NCBI RefSeq assembly: GCF_023223645.1
Contig: NZ_JALKBY010000006.1
Location: 1-64,000, forward strand
Reading direction: 5' to 3'
DNA: 64,000 nucleotides
Source of the DNA: Natroniella sulfidigena
Lineage (GTDB): Bacteria; Bacillota; Halanaerobiia; Halobacteroidales; Halobacteroidaceae
The position numbers and the translations under genes were made by a program. This document shows, piece by piece, positions 26,381-35,402 of this stretch; within the stretch, counting starts at the first letter, position 1; each line of letters begins with the position of its first letter. The notes beneath the pieces are model-generated. The model saw nothing but the letters and a program-made list of their open reading frames with translations. It did no database searches and had not been told where the DNA came from.

Positions 26381-27297
26381 CAATGACACTCCTGATAATA
26401 AGGGCAACTTTGATAACAACTATCTGCTACACCAGGATCAATCTCTTCATTAACCATCCTCATCTTTTCATCCCGCTCTTCAATAAACCACTGCCGTAGT
26501 TCATCATCAATAACTTGAAATTCCTTCTTAATTGCTAATCGCCCTTGTTTAAATTCTGGATAGATGATTGCCCCAATCGAGACAGGAAAGGAATAAATTG
26601 CTTCCATCACCAAAGCATAACCGGTAATCGTTAGTTTATGAAAGTCCCTCGGCTGACCAAACTTCAAATCCAAGATCATCGGCTCTGAAAAGTTAAAAGC
26701 ATCGGCACTTAAGTATTGGCTTAATCCTAAAAAAGAGCCATCAAGCTTCTGCTCCACCGTAATCGGAATCGTCAAACTGGCTAGAGAATCAACTCCAATA
26801 TAAGGCTGCTTGGCCAATAGATCTTGTAACCTAAAGACCAAGCGATTATATTCAAATTCCCAAATCAACTCTACCTTCTCCTTTAACTGGAGATAAAAGT
26901 CATCATCAATTCTTTTCTGCCAACTTTCCAATGCTCCAAAGTCAGGCTCCTTCAAATCTGCCATAATCCGGGCCAACCCCTCCACCCCATGTAAATAGAT
27001 TAGCTTCTTAGCAGTTACTAAGAGGTTAGTCAAAGTATTATGAAAGATAATCCCCCGGATCATAGCTTGATTCCACTTAGTCTTAACCCCCTCTACCTTT
27101 CTCAGATATAGGTCTCGACCAGTAGGACAATACTTACCCGCAATTTCATAAAGTGCTAAACTTTTTTGATAAATTGGCTCTAAAGGTGGTTGATTCCAAT
27201 TCCACCCTCTAAGCTCTTCTACAACTTGATTTTTACGGAACTTAGGCAATAGACCCCGTACCAGCTTTTGCTTCTCTTCTTCAGTTAAAAAATACAT
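26380..27297 (-). CDS. csa1: Csa1 (Cas4-like nuclease of subtype I-A)
   Basis: A 305-residue protein matching the Csa1 family: N-terminal MYFLTEEEKQKLV and RGWNWNQPPLEP, a RecB-like nuclease core (LSADAFNF ... ILDLKFGQPRDFHKL with D and K of the active site), and C-terminal cysteines (CYQSCPYYQEC) that would bind an Fe-S cluster with an earlier Cys. Csa1 is a hallmark of subtype I-A adaptation modules and trims new spacers with Cas4. The ATG overlaps the cas4 stop (TAATG). Confidence 0.88.
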   Translation of the reverse strand: MYFLTEEEKQKLVRGLLPKFRKNQVVEELRGWNWNQPPLEPIYQKSLALYEIAGKYCPTGRDLYLRKVEGVKTKWNQAMIRGIIFHNTLTNLLVTAKKLIYLHGVEGLARIMADLKEPDFGALESWQKRIDDDFYLQLKEKVELIWEFEYNRLVFRLQDLLAKQPYIGVDSLASLTIPITVEQKLDGSFLGLSQYLSADAFNFSEPMILDLKFGQPRDFHKLTITGYALVMEAIYSFPVSIGAIIYPEFKQGRLAIKKEFQVIDDELRQWFIEERDEKMRMVNEEIDPGVADSCYQSCPYYQECH

Positions 27298-27863
27298 TAG
27301 ACATCACCACAGAAATTTTGATATTCACAATCCTTACACTTCCATCTTTCATAGCTAGCTTCGGGTAAAGTCTCATTAGCTACCAACTCCTTAATCTTAG
27401 AAATTATCTCCTTCACCTTTACTCGCAAACTTGGGGTCAATTCCACTTCAAAAGTCTCCTGGTTAGGAATTAAATGAATCAATCCTCTTCTAACTGAAAC
27501 ATCATACTGATCCTCAATCAATAATAGATAAGCTCCTAATTGGTATTTATGATTCAATCTCGGCTCTCTAGTTGAATACTTCAATTCAATTGGTATGTAC
27601 TCACTTTCCTTAACAACTAATAGATCCATCTTCCCCTTTAATCCCAACCTTTGAGATGAAAGATCAACCCCATACAATTTTTCACCCTCTTCTAAATTAT
27701 ATCTCTGTAATGTCCTCCTCTTTTCTAACTCTTCTGCTCTGTCATGTTGATACTGCCCATAATCCATCTTATAAGTCTTCTTAATCGTTAGAGGCATACA
27801 GTAAATAAAATAAATAATCCTGGGACAATAAGCATACTGCTTCACATCAGTTACTCTAAACAA
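27297..27863 (-). CDS. cas4: Cas4 exonuclease
   Basis: A 188-residue RecB-family nuclease: AYCPRI with the first Fe-S cysteine, catalytic GKMDLLVV and PIELKYS, and the C-terminal cluster CKDCEYQNFC. Cas4 sets PAM choice and orientation of new spacers. Two TTG starts are possible; the one at 27863 lies 9 bases from AAAGGGG and is preferred over 27872. A 104-bp gap with a run of simple repeats (CAGTTTACAGTTGACAG) separates it from cas2. Confidence 0.92.
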   Translation of the reverse strand: MFRVTDVKQYAYCPRIIYFIYCMPLTIKKTYKMDYGQYQHDRAEELEKRRTLQRYNLEEGEKLYGVDLSSQRLGLKGKMDLLVVKESEYIPIELKYSTREPRLNHKYQLGAYLLLIEDQYDVSVRRGLIHLIPNQETFEVELTPSLRVKVKEIISKIKELVANETLPEASYERWKCKDCEYQNFCGDV

Positions 27864-27975
27864 TCTAAGCAACCCCTTTTTAAAAATCAGTTTACAGTTG
27901 ACAGTTAATTTTATTCTTTTAAATCTTGAAATTGTATTTAACTATCCATTATACACTATTAACTATTCTCTGCTT

Positions 27976-28218
27976 TTAACGATCGATTTCTTGCATCAAC
28001 TTCAAATCCTTACTACAGATTGGATACAGCCTAATATTCCCCTCTGCATCACCCAAAACTCTACTTATCTTTAACATCAATTCCTCTCTTCGATTATGAT
28101 TGAGCTTACCCAAAAAAGCACTCCACTGTACCCTCTTCAATCCATAATCCTTACAGCTTTCAGAAACCTTCCTTCTAATCTTATCGTCAGAAATATCATA
28201 AATTAATAAGCTATACAT
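27976..28218 (-). CDS. cas2: Cas2
   Basis: An 80-residue protein with the ferredoxin-fold start MYSLLIYDISDDKIRRKV and the KRVQWSAFLGKL strand typical of Cas2. It forms the central dimer of the Cas1-Cas2 integrase. The start is the ATG at 28218, preceded by GTGGGTGGTAAG and directly following the cas1 stop; a longer start would only translate the ribosome site. Confidence 0.93.
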   Translation of the reverse strand: MYSLLIYDISDDKIRRKVSESCKDYGLKRVQWSAFLGKLNHNRREELMLKISRVLGDAEGNIRLYPICSKDLKLMQEIDR

Positions 28219-28219
28219 C

Positions 28220-29236
28220 TTACCACCCACTTATAAAAGGAGAATAAGCTCGATCCTTACGAATAAAGCTAGCAGCTTTTCTAGCTTGCCGCTGTAAGAT
28301 AACCTCTAATCTATACTTCTTCCCCTCATACCGTTCTTTACTCTTTAACCTATCCAAAATTTTCCTAGCAAACTTCTTTCTTGACTCCTCTTCTAATCTT
28401 CCCTTTTCTAATTTAAACTTCATACCTTGATTAAGCAAACCTATTGTAGTCTTATCTACAACTGTCTGTCTAAACTCCTCAATTAAATCTAAAGTTAAAG
28501 AAGGCTTACCTGGACGGTCAGCATGTAAAAATCCAGCATATTGATCTAAACCTGCTCGTAAAATTGCACTGCTTACTCTAGAATATAAGATTCCATAGCC
28601 ATAATTGAGCAGTGAATTTACTAAATCGTTGGCCCCTTGGGTCTTACGACCTGGAAAATCCAACTTATCAGGTAACACTTCCTTTACCACTTGCCAGTAC
28701 TCCTTAGCAGCTCTACCTTCTATTGATAAAATATACTCCCTTACTTCATCTACTCGTTGGCCCTCAATCCCTTTTAACTCTGCACTGATTTGTTTAATCC
28801 TATCAATCTGATCATAAATCAAACTATATAAATCTTGATCTTTCTTCTTACGATATTTAGCTAAATACTTCAATAAAACTATTTGATTCTCTATCTTACC
28901 TTTAGCAAAAGCAATCGCTAATTTCACTCCTCGCTGATCTTCATAGGCAAATAACTGTTCTCTTCTCGTCTTAATTGTGCCCAACATAGCTGATGAAGAA
29001 AGCTTGGCCAAGTGATCTCCATTATAAGAAATAAAATCAATCTGAATTCCTGCCTTGGCACATTCATGAACTAAAGCAGCTGATAAAGATACAGCTGAGG
29101 TCGTAATTAAGATCTCTTTTAATTTAAAGAATGGTACCTCTTTAATTATCTTCTTTTTCTTCTTTAAGACTACTCTCTCACTTTTCTTACCAATAAAAAT
29201 ACCATAATCAGAGACAACCAATGATTCACTCCCCAT
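28220..29236 (-). CDS. cas1: Cas1 integrase
   Basis: A 338-residue protein. The catalytic residues are in SIEGRAAKEYW (Glu near 173), GFLHADRPGKPSLTLDLIEEFR (His near 238, Asp/Glu near 250-254). Metal-dependent integration of spacers at the leader end. The ATG at 29236 follows AGGAGGTGAAGTG. First gene of the cas1-cas2-cas4-csa1-Zn-ribbon-WYL block, with CRISPR array 3 immediately upstream. Confidence 0.97.
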   Translation of the reverse strand: MGSESLVVSDYGIFIGKKSERVVLKKKKKIIKEVPFFKLKEILITTSAVSLSAALVHECAKAGIQIDFISYNGDHLAKLSSSAMLGTIKTRREQLFAYEDQRGVKLAIAFAKGKIENQIVLLKYLAKYRKKKDQDLYSLIYDQIDRIKQISAELKGIEGQRVDEVREYILSIEGRAAKEYWQVVKEVLPDKLDFPGRKTQGANDLVNSLLNYGYGILYSRVSSAILRAGLDQYAGFLHADRPGKPSLTLDLIEEFRQTVVDKTTIGLLNQGMKFKLEKGRLEEESRKKFARKILDRLKSKERYEGKKYRLEVILQRQARKAASFIRKDRAYSPFISGW

Positions 29237-29324
29237 CACTTCACCTCCTAATCAAGCGTTAAATCTAGTGTAACATATCCCATTCCCAACACCCTGGGAA
29301 TGAAAATAAAAAAATTTAAATCAC

Positions 29325-29372
29325 CAATAAAAAAAGAGCTAATTCTCCTATTACAGAGAAATCAGCTCATAA
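29325..29372. terminator. hairpin between cas1 and array 3
   Basis: Imperfect stem of GAGCTAATTCTC and GAGAAATCAGCTC separated by about 9 bases, with T- or A-rich flanks on both sides. It could end array 3 transcription before cas1. The region 29240-29419 otherwise contains only the presumed cas1 promoter. Confidence 0.45.
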
Positions 29373-29419
29373 TACTCTCTAAAAGCATTTAATACTTAAT
29401 ATTGTTCTCTATTCATTGC

Positions 29420-30270
29420 TCTTCAGTCTCCTACTTAACGGAGTGTTGATTGTAACAAATATTCCACTCGGGTAATAGCGGGGGTGGGTTATTCTTTCAG
29501 TCTCCTACTTAACGGAGTGTTGATTGTAACGCTAGTGGAGTTGCTTCTGTTGCTTCTTTTGGAGTCTTTCAGTCTCCTACTTAACGGAGTGTTGATTGTA
29601 ACTGAAAGCAGCCAGCAAGACTAGAGAAGTATTCGATTATTTCTTTCAGTCTCCTACTTAACGGAGTGTTGATTGTAACCAGGGGGTGGCTGAGACGAGC
29701 AGAAGAGTAATAGAACTTTCAGTCTCCTACTTAACGGAGTGTTGATTGTAACTATATCGGGCTGGTTGTGTAACATTACCTTAAGCAACTTCTTTCAGTC
29801 TCCTACTTAACGGAGTGTTGATTGTAACGTTAGCACTCCGAGAGGGGTGCTTTTCTCATTAGATCTTTCAGTCTCCTACTTAACGGAGTGTTGATTGTAA
29901 CTTTTTTAGGGTGTTGGCCCAACGTGGTCTTTAGGATCTTTCAGTCTCCTACTTAACGGAGTGTTGATTGTAACTATCGAGCCAGAAGCGAAAGAAGATA
30001 ATAGCTTGCCTTTCAGTCTCCTACTTAACGGAGTGTTGATTGTAACCAACGAGAACAACAAGCAAGGCAGTTGGGTTTTGGGTTCTTTCAGTCTCCTACT
30101 TAACGGAGTGTTGATTGTAACTTTGAAGAGTAAAAGAAAAGATGATGCTGAAGAAAACTTTCAGTCTCCTACTTAACGGAGTGTTGATTGTAACTTGATG
30201 GTAATGACCAGAATGAAACAACTATAGGTAATTCTTTCAGTCTCCTACTTAACGGAGTGTTGATTGTAAC
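29420..30270 (-). CRISPR. CRISPR array 3: 12 repeats, 11 spacers
   Basis: Twelve 37-bp repeats, nearly identical (CTTAACGGAGTGTTGATTG variant), starting at 29420, 29494, 29566, 29643, 29716, 29792, 29865, 29938, 30010, 30085, 30158 and 30234. The leftmost begins TCTTCAG. Leader at the right, leftward transcription towards cas1. The spacer at 29902-29937 contains GTTGGCCC, the window's over-represented octamer; the spacer from 29829 contains a hairpin with a T-run that looks like a phage terminator. Confidence 0.98.
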
Positions 30271-30395
30271 CGCGAATTTTCAATATCTTCGATCCTATGA
30301 TAGCAGGCTTCACGCTACTTCTACTTTCACAAATATTCCCTAAATTTTCGCAAACCCAATCTTGCACAAAAAGTAGGGAGCTTTGCGAAAATACC
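30271..30395 (-). promoter_or_regulatory. leader of CRISPR array 3
   Basis: Same blocks as the other leaders (CGCGAA, TCGATCCTATGATAGCAG) and the inverted repeat TTTCGCAAA (30346-30354) ... TTTGCGAAA (30382-30390), 27 bp apart and 75 bp from the first repeat. Confidence 0.85.
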
Positions 30396-30545
30396 TATAT
30401 CATAATTATAAAGTTAACTACTAAAAGTATACAATAAATTAACATTTCTTTCAAGTAGAAAAGTTATCTCTCACCTTATCTTGACTACACTCCAAACATT
30501 ACTAAAAAAGTCAGCACCCGAAGGCACTGACCAAATCAAATAATA

Positions 30546-30752
30546 TTAACCTGTTAACTTATCCAACATCTTCTGCATTTCTTCTCTTCGCTCTTTAGTA
30601 TACTTCTTGTCGGGAATAAATTTAATCTGTAGCCAATCCCCTTCTTCTGGATCTCCAGGTATCTCATCCTTCAATACATCCAACTGCACTCTTTGCTTCT
30701 CTAGTAACACCACTGCAAAATCACCAACAAAACGATCAATTACTCCTCTCAT
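30546..30752 (-). CDS. DUF3006-family small protein
   Basis: A 68-residue protein with the DUF3006 pattern: MRGVIDRFVGDFAVVLLE at the start, then EGDWLQIKF and a basic Arg/Lys-rich C-terminus. Function unknown in the family; members are often next to ComEC-like or phage lysis genes. Good ribosome site (AAGGAGGAGATAAA). It follows the two holin-type genes in the same direction with a 16-bp gap, so it is probably cotranscribed with them. Confidence 0.75.
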   Translation of the reverse strand: MRGVIDRFVGDFAVVLLEKQRVQLDVLKDEIPGDPEEGDWLQIKFIPDKKYTKERREEMQKMLDKLTG

Positions 30753-30768
30753 TTTATCTCCTCCTTGA

Positions 30769-31143
30769 TTAAAAGTTTTTATTATACTCCAGCTTCAAAT
30801 CATCACCATCCCAAGAAACATTAGCTCCTTCTTCTCTCTTTAATCTCCCTTTGACATGATTCTCAATCTTTACCTCCGTTTCTTGATCAACTTTATAACC
30901 TGCTCTTTTTAGCTGCTGGACTAAGTTTTCTACTACATCATTAACTCGATTTAAAGCATTGTTCTCTGGATACTCTAACAAAATTCCATCTAAAACATCA
31001 TCAACTTCAGCTAAGATTATAGAGCCTTTTTCAAAATAAGGATCTATACCAGGAAAAAGATTTCTCAATAGCATGACTACTATAGTAATGACAGGAACAA
31101 AATTCAGTCCTGTCGCTGTCAAAATACTAATAGCTTCACTCAT
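30769..31143 (-). CDS. phage-type membrane protein, possible holin partner
   Basis: A 124-residue protein with one N-terminal membrane helix (LNFVPVITIVVMLLRNLFPG), then an acidic, helical cytoplasmic part (VNDVVENLVQQLKRAGYKVD). The start is the ATG at 31143 after GGAGGGGTTTG. The layout is like small LL-H-type phage holins, but the assignment is weak. It overlaps no neighbour; 7 bases separate it from the holin gene upstream. Confidence 0.5.
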   Translation of the reverse strand: MSEAISILTATGLNFVPVITIVVMLLRNLFPGIDPYFEKGSIILAEVDDVLDGILLEYPENNALNRVNDVVENLVQQLKRAGYKVDQETEVKIENHVKGRLKREEGANVSWDGDDLKLEYNKNF

Positions 31144-31153
31144 CAAACCCCTC

Positions 31154-31576
31154 CTATTTCTCTTGAATCTGTTGTAAAGCTTTCTTCAAAGCTTTAGGAA
31201 TTGGCACCCCAGCCTGGGCCAAATTCTCTACAGCACTAATCCCCTCTTTAGAGATGTAAAACCAAATAGCCATTAAACGAATCATCCCTTGACTTCCTAA
31301 CACTTCATCAGCCAAATGAGCAATTACTATGCTTAAAAAAAGACCAATCTTGCGAAGTATTCCTCTGTGACCTAGTTTACTGTTCAACTCTTTTAAAACA
31401 AAAGCAGATAACAATCCAGTAATATAATCGACTATTACTATACTGATTAAAAATTTTAAGGACTGATCATAACCACCTAGCCAGTAGTGAATCCCCCCTC
31501 CCGTCAGTCCCATTAAGTAATGCAGGTAATCAATAAGCCCATTCCTCCCTCCAACATTTGCAATTATTATACACAA
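31154..31576 (-). CDS. phage holin (toxin secretion/phage lysis family)
   Basis: A protein of up to 140 residues matching the PF05105-type holins: VDYITGLLSAFVLKELNSKLGHRGILRKIGLFLSIVIAHLADEV, with three or four membrane segments and a C-terminal EKG-type tail. It would form membrane lesions for endolysin or protein release. The start is uncertain: GGAGGGAGG lies inside the N-terminus, so translation may begin near 31540 or at the ATG at 31513. No endolysin is nearby, so this is a prophage remnant. Confidence 0.75.
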   Translation of the reverse strand: MCIIIANVGGRNGLIDYLHYLMGLTGGGIHYWLGGYDQSLKFLISIVIVDYITGLLSAFVLKELNSKLGHRGILRKIGLFLSIVIAHLADEVLGSQGMIRLMAIWFYISKEGISAVENLAQAGVPIPKALKKALQQIQEK

Positions 31577-31582
31577 TATTTA

Positions 31583-31655
31583 GAGCAGCCAACTCCCAAG
31601 ATTGGCACAATGTTGGCCCGAAATAAAAAAGCCAGATCTGTTTAAGATCTGACTG
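31583..31655 (-). terminator. terminator with repeated flank
   Basis: Hairpin CCAGATCT/AGATCTGACTGG with six T residues on the leftward side and GTTGGCCCG next to it. The whole block (GCAGCCAACTCCC ... GATTGGCACAA) is repeated at 11650-11725. It ends leftward transcription from the gene at 31785. Confidence 0.65.
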
Positions 31656-31701
31656 GGAGTTTGGAGTTGTTTTGTTGGCCAACAACTAAACCCAAAACAA
31701 T

Positions 31702-31743
31702 AAGGCAGTAGTACTGACACGCTCACTCAGTACCACTGGCCTT
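31702..31743 (-). repeat. dispersed hairpin repeat, copy 3
   Basis: Inner arms GTACTGA/TCAGTAC as in the other copies. The outer stem here is AAGGC-AGT/ACTGGCCTT, changed on both sides relative to GGGATAGT/ACTATCCC. It lies 42 bases after the gene at 31785 and may act as its terminator. Confidence 0.65.
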
Positions 31744-31784
31744 ATTAATCTAATAGTCTTAATTTTATACCTTCAGTTAATAGC

Positions 31785-32300
31785 TTATCTAACACTCATC
31801 ATTCCATGACCTCTACTTCTTCCCTGATTCGCTGATCTATTATTAGTCCTATGGTGATCAAAACCATTACTCATACCAGTTCTACTCGTTCTTTCTAACT
31901 GCTCAGTAGGTAAAATATCCCTTACAGCTAAATCATACTCATTCCGTAAGCTACTTAGTGCTCCTCTTATCTGATTAATCTCAGTTTGTAATTGAGCTAA
32001 TTCATTTTGACTTGTATCTGACTGAGAATACAAATATCTTAAATCATCCCTTTTTCTTCGTAATTGATCATTTAATTCTCTTGTTTGCTGGTAATACTCA
32101 TCCTCTAAAGCTCTCATCTCTGCTAATTGCTCATCTGATAAGTCTAAGTAATCATTATTATAATCACCCTGAGACATCATATGCCCCTCATCTTGAGACA
32201 TCATACCTCCCCTTGTTCCTGCTCTACCATACCCAAAGGCTACAGTTGCCATTCCTAAAACCAATAATCCAACCACTACCAAACTAATAATTCGCTTCAT
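31785..32300 (-). CDS. secreted Spy/CpxP-like periplasmic protein
   Basis: A 171-residue protein with a signal peptide (MKRIISLVVVGLLVLGMATVAFG), a Met-rich segment (GGMMSQDEGHMMSQG) and a helical LTxxQ-like region (LDLSDEQLAEMRALEDEYYQ). It ends in a His/Met/Arg-rich tail (HGMMSVR). Relatives sense heavy metals or chaperone envelope proteins; the Met/His content suggests copper or other metal binding. Its start has AAAGGAGGAGATAAATT. Single gene. Confidence 0.65.
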   Translation of the reverse strand: MKRIISLVVVGLLVLGMATVAFGYGRAGTRGGMMSQDEGHMMSQGDYNNDYLDLSDEQLAEMRALEDEYYQQTRELNDQLRRKRDDLRYLYSQSDTSQNELAQLQTEINQIRGALSSLRNEYDLAVRDILPTEQLERTSRTGMSNGFDHHRTNNRSANQGRSRGHGMMSVR

Positions 32301-32479
32301 AATTTATCTCCTCCTTTAATTTTATTCTATACTTATATTATAAGGTGGAAATATTAAGTAGCTATTAAGAAACTGATAAGATTCCTTTAAGTTTATTACC
32401 CCCACAAAAGTAATTACCACCAAAATCCCATCTCTATTCTTCAGACTGCCCAACACCCCAACACCATAAAAACATTAAA

Positions 32480-32518
32480 GGCTTGTAGTACTGACACAAC
32501 CACTCAGTACCACAAGCC
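32480..32518 (-). repeat. dispersed hairpin repeat, copy 4
   Basis: Outer stem GGCTTGT/ACAAGCC, inner arms GTACTGA-like/TCAGTAC. The outer stem differs on both sides from copies 1, 3 and 5 while pairing is kept. Within 32301-32812 this and the short frame at 32653 are the only things I see. Confidence 0.65.
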
Positions 32519-32652
32519 CTAATTTACCTATCCATTATGCTTAATAAAAATCTAAAAACTACCCTCATAAAATATTTCAGTTATCTTCTCCACTATTAAG
32601 TAATACATCAGATAATTTATCTTCATATGACTCTAACCGCTGTTATATTAAA

Positions 32653-32751
32653 ATGCCTGAAAACAAGAAATTTCTAATGCTTGGTGTATTCAGTAGTATA
32701 GGCTTTTTACTTTCACTAGCAGCATTACTTAGCCAATATGTGGTTTATTAG
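32653..32751 (+). CDS. possible 32-residue membrane peptide
   Basis: A short frame: MPENKKFLMLGVFSSIGF and a hydrophobic rest ending VVY. It has a basic N-terminus and one membrane helix, but no clear ribosome site. No family recognised. Confidence 0.3.
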   Translation: MPENKKFLMLGVFSSIGFLLSLAALLSQYVVY

Positions 32752-32812
32752 TTAGGAGTATAGATGTATAAGGTGATATATAATTGGTTATCGAACAAGA
32801 AAGGAGCAAGTT

Positions 32813-33163
32813 ATGAATCGTATTTTATTTAGTGCTATTTTGAGTGTTGGTGTTACTTTGGGGATTGGCATTACCCTCATCAGGAAAAATTGCTATGTTA
32901 GACCTTTAATTATTTTTGTAGCTTTATATATAATTGAACAAATGATTGGGTATGAATTAGGGGTTGACATATTAAGAGCAGCAATTCCTTCTCCAATAGA
33001 TCCAGAATATGGAGCTATGAATCAATCTTTCACGAACATTTTTCTCAGTAACCTTATCATACGAAAAGTAGTGCTTCTAATAAAAAAACAAGGTGAAAGA
33101 GTCATCTCCTTTAATGGCTCTTTCACCTCTTACTTTCATATATCAAAAGAACTTATACTTTAA
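32813..33163 (+). CDS. small membrane protein, unknown
   Basis: A 116-residue protein with two or three hydrophobic segments (residues 4-22, 32-45). It starts after AAGGAGCAAGTT, so it is probably translated. The last 25 codons run through the terminator hairpin of the convergent chemoreceptor gene (GGTGAAAGAGTC...GGCTCTTTCACC, 33096-33129) and overlap that gene's stop by 11 bases; the original 3' end may therefore have been lost. No family recognised. Confidence 0.45.
   Translation: MNRILFSAILSVGVTLGIGITLIRKNCYVRPLIIFVALYIIEQMIGYELGVDILRAAIPSPIDPEYGAMNQSFTNIFLSNLIIRKVVLLIKKQGERVISFNGSFTSYFHISKELIL
33096..33129 (-). terminator. terminator of the chemoreceptor gene
   Basis: Stem AGGTGAAAGAG(T/C)C around a loop of about 10 bases. 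It lies 25 bases beyond the chemoreceptor stop on the leftward strand. Confidence 0.6.
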
Positions 33164-35021
33164 ACTGTTCTACTAACTTTTGTAACTCCTGTGCCATTCC
33201 TGCTAACTCCTGTGATGAATTAGAAATTTCATCAGACATATTACTTATATCATCTGTTGCATTTGTTATCTGATCACTACTTCGGGCCAACTCATTGGTT
33301 GCATTAGCAGTCTGTTCGATCTGAGTTGATGTTTCCTCTACTGAATTATAAATCTTATTGAATGCTTTTCCTGTCTCTTCTACAATTTCTTGACCTTCTT
33401 CAGCTTTCTCCTCTACCTGTTTAATCTTCTCAATTCCCTTTTTAGATTCTTCTTGAGTTTTAGCAACTAAATTAGCAATCTTTTCAGTTGCCTCTCCAGT
33501 TTCACCTGCTAACTGTCTTATTTCTTCTGCTACTACAGCAAAACCTTGTCCGTATTCACCAGCCCTAGCTGCTTCTATCGCTGCATTTAAAGCTAATAGA
33601 CTAGTCTGCTCTGCTATATTTGTAATCATTTCAACAATTTGTTCTATTTCTTCTGATCTATTATCTAAATTATTAATTACCCCTACTGTTTCATCAACTA
33701 CCCTATTAATTTCTTTTATACTATTTACTGTAGCTTCAATATTTTGACTCCCTATATTAGTTTGAGTATTAGCTTCTTCTGAAAAACTGGCCACTTGTTG
33801 GGCACTAGCCGAAATCTGTTGAATTCCAGCAGACATATTATCTATTAAATCATTAGTATTCTCTATAGTGGCATTACCTTCCTCTGCCGAAGCAGATAAT
33901 TCTTCACTATAAGCTGATAAATCTTCCACAGTATTTAATAAGTTAAGTATCATTTTGTGTAACTGTTCAACCATTTGATTGAAAACATCTGCTAATTTGC
34001 CAATTTCACCATTAGAATCAACTTCTAAACGAGTGGTTAAATCCCCTTCTTTAACCTCCTCCATATTATTGACCATTCTTTCTAAAGGCTTGAAAGATCG
34101 ATCTAAAAATTTCAGGATAATAATTAAGATAATAATTACTCCTAATACAACTGATATAGCTATATTTCTTCTATTATTACTAGCTCTACTTAATATATCT
34201 CCTCTATCTCTAACAATCTTTATATAACCTTGAACTTGATCTGAATAATCACGAATTGGGATTAATAAAACTGAATAAGCTCCGTCATCAATCAGTTCTA
34301 TCACATTTTCTCCCTCTCTTACTCTATTGATAACCTCATTATCCAGCTCCCAAGGATCCTGATCAGTAGTAGCGGCTAATTGATTATTATCTTCACTATC
34401 ATTATCATCCCAAGCAACACTATCACCTAAGGTATAAATAAAATACTCTCCACTAAAGCTCTCCTGTAAAGATTCCAAAAATTCAATTCCAAACTCAGAA
34501 CCAAATTCTACTGTTCCAGTATGTTCCCCTTCGTAAAACATAGGTGCAACTGCCCTAAAACCATATCCTCCTCTTCCTTCTTCTAAACCAACAACAATTT
34601 CTTGAGCCTCATTAGCTTGATTAACAGTATGTCGAAAATCTCTTAAGCTATCTCCATATCTATCAGGATTATGTAATCTCAAAAAACTGGTGGAGTCTGG
34701 AAGATGGAACTGCCATTGAGCAAAATCATCCTCTATTGCTTCATAAGATGGAAGTAACATTTCCCGTAATGCTTCTCTATCCCTTTCAGCAAATAATCTC
34801 TGTATTTCCTGGTTATTGGCAATATTCAGGACAGATAACTCTGCCTCTCCAATCTGTTGTGCGAGCCTATCTTGAACTATATTGATCAAAAAGTCATACT
34901 GCTCCTCTTCATTTCTCTCAATCATATTATTAGACTGCCTCATCATATAAAAACTAATAAATACAGATAATAACAATACACAGACTGCTATAATAATAGC
35001 TAACTTCTTCTTCAAAGACAA
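33153..35021 (-). CDS. methyl-accepting chemotaxis protein with double-CACHE sensor
   Basis: A 622-residue chemoreceptor. An N-terminal membrane helix (7-27), a large extracytoplasmic dCACHE-like sensor (30-280, with [16 protein letters not shown], typical of these domains), and a second helix (about 287-307) come first. HAMP follows ([20 protein letters not shown]), then the methylation and signalling domain with the hairpin tip [21 protein letters not shown]. It binds an unknown ligand and controls CheA. TTG start after GGGGGGAGTTAA. It lies inside the island. Confidence 0.93.
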   Translation of the reverse strand: MSLKKKLAIIIAVCVLLLSVFISFYMMRQSNNMIERNEEEQYDFLINIVQDRLAQQIGEAELSVLNIANNQEIQRLFAERDREALREMLLPSYEAIEDDFAQWQFHLPDSTSFLRLHNPDRYGDSLRDFRHTVNQANEAQEIVVGLEEGRGGYGFRAVAPMFYEGEHTGTVEFGSEFGIEFLESLQESFSGEYFIYTLGDSVAWDDNDSEDNNQLAATTDQDPWELDNEVINRVREGENVIELIDDGAYSVLLIPIRDYSDQVQGYIKIVRDRGDILSRASNNRRNIAISVVLGVIIILIIILKFLDRSFKPLERMVNNMEEVKEGDLTTRLEVDSNGEIGKLADVFNQMVEQLHKMILNLLNTVEDLSAYSEELSASAEEGNATIENTNDLIDNMSAGIQQISASAQQVASFSEEANTQTNIGSQNIEATVNSIKEINRVVDETVGVINNLDNRSEEIEQIVEMITNIAEQTSLLALNAAIEAARAGEYGQGFAVVAEEIRQLAGETGEATEKIANLVAKTQEESKKGIEKIKQVEEKAEEGQEIVEETGKAFNKIYNSVEETSTQIEQTANATNELARSSDQITNATDDISNMSDEISNSSQELAGMAQELQKLVEQFKV

Positions 35022-35402
35022 TTAACTCCCCCCTTTATATTATTAAAGTAATCTTTTAAATTAATCTCAAGTGAACGTTATTTTTTTCACTAGCCTTATA
35101 TTATCATTTTCTACCTCACCTATTATTTATCCTGCAAATCAAGTCGAAAAATAACTTTTTTTAATAGATTGATATTCTCTAAATCTAAAATTAACCACTT
35201 TTGTGAATATGGATAGGCTTTGTCAATGTGAAATATATTACACTCCTGTAAATCTTGCTTATCGGACTTATAAATGATATAGCACAGGACATAAATTATT
35301 AGATCAGCCTGAAAGAAGAATAGGGGTTAAATACAGGCAATGGGTGAGTAATATCAGTTAATTTTTTTGTTTACCTTTAATTTTAAGAACATCTATTCGC
35401 AC

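Noticed and set aside
29961-30176. Open frame across CRISPR array 3
   Set aside because: Same artefact; the repeated peptide comes from the direct repeats.
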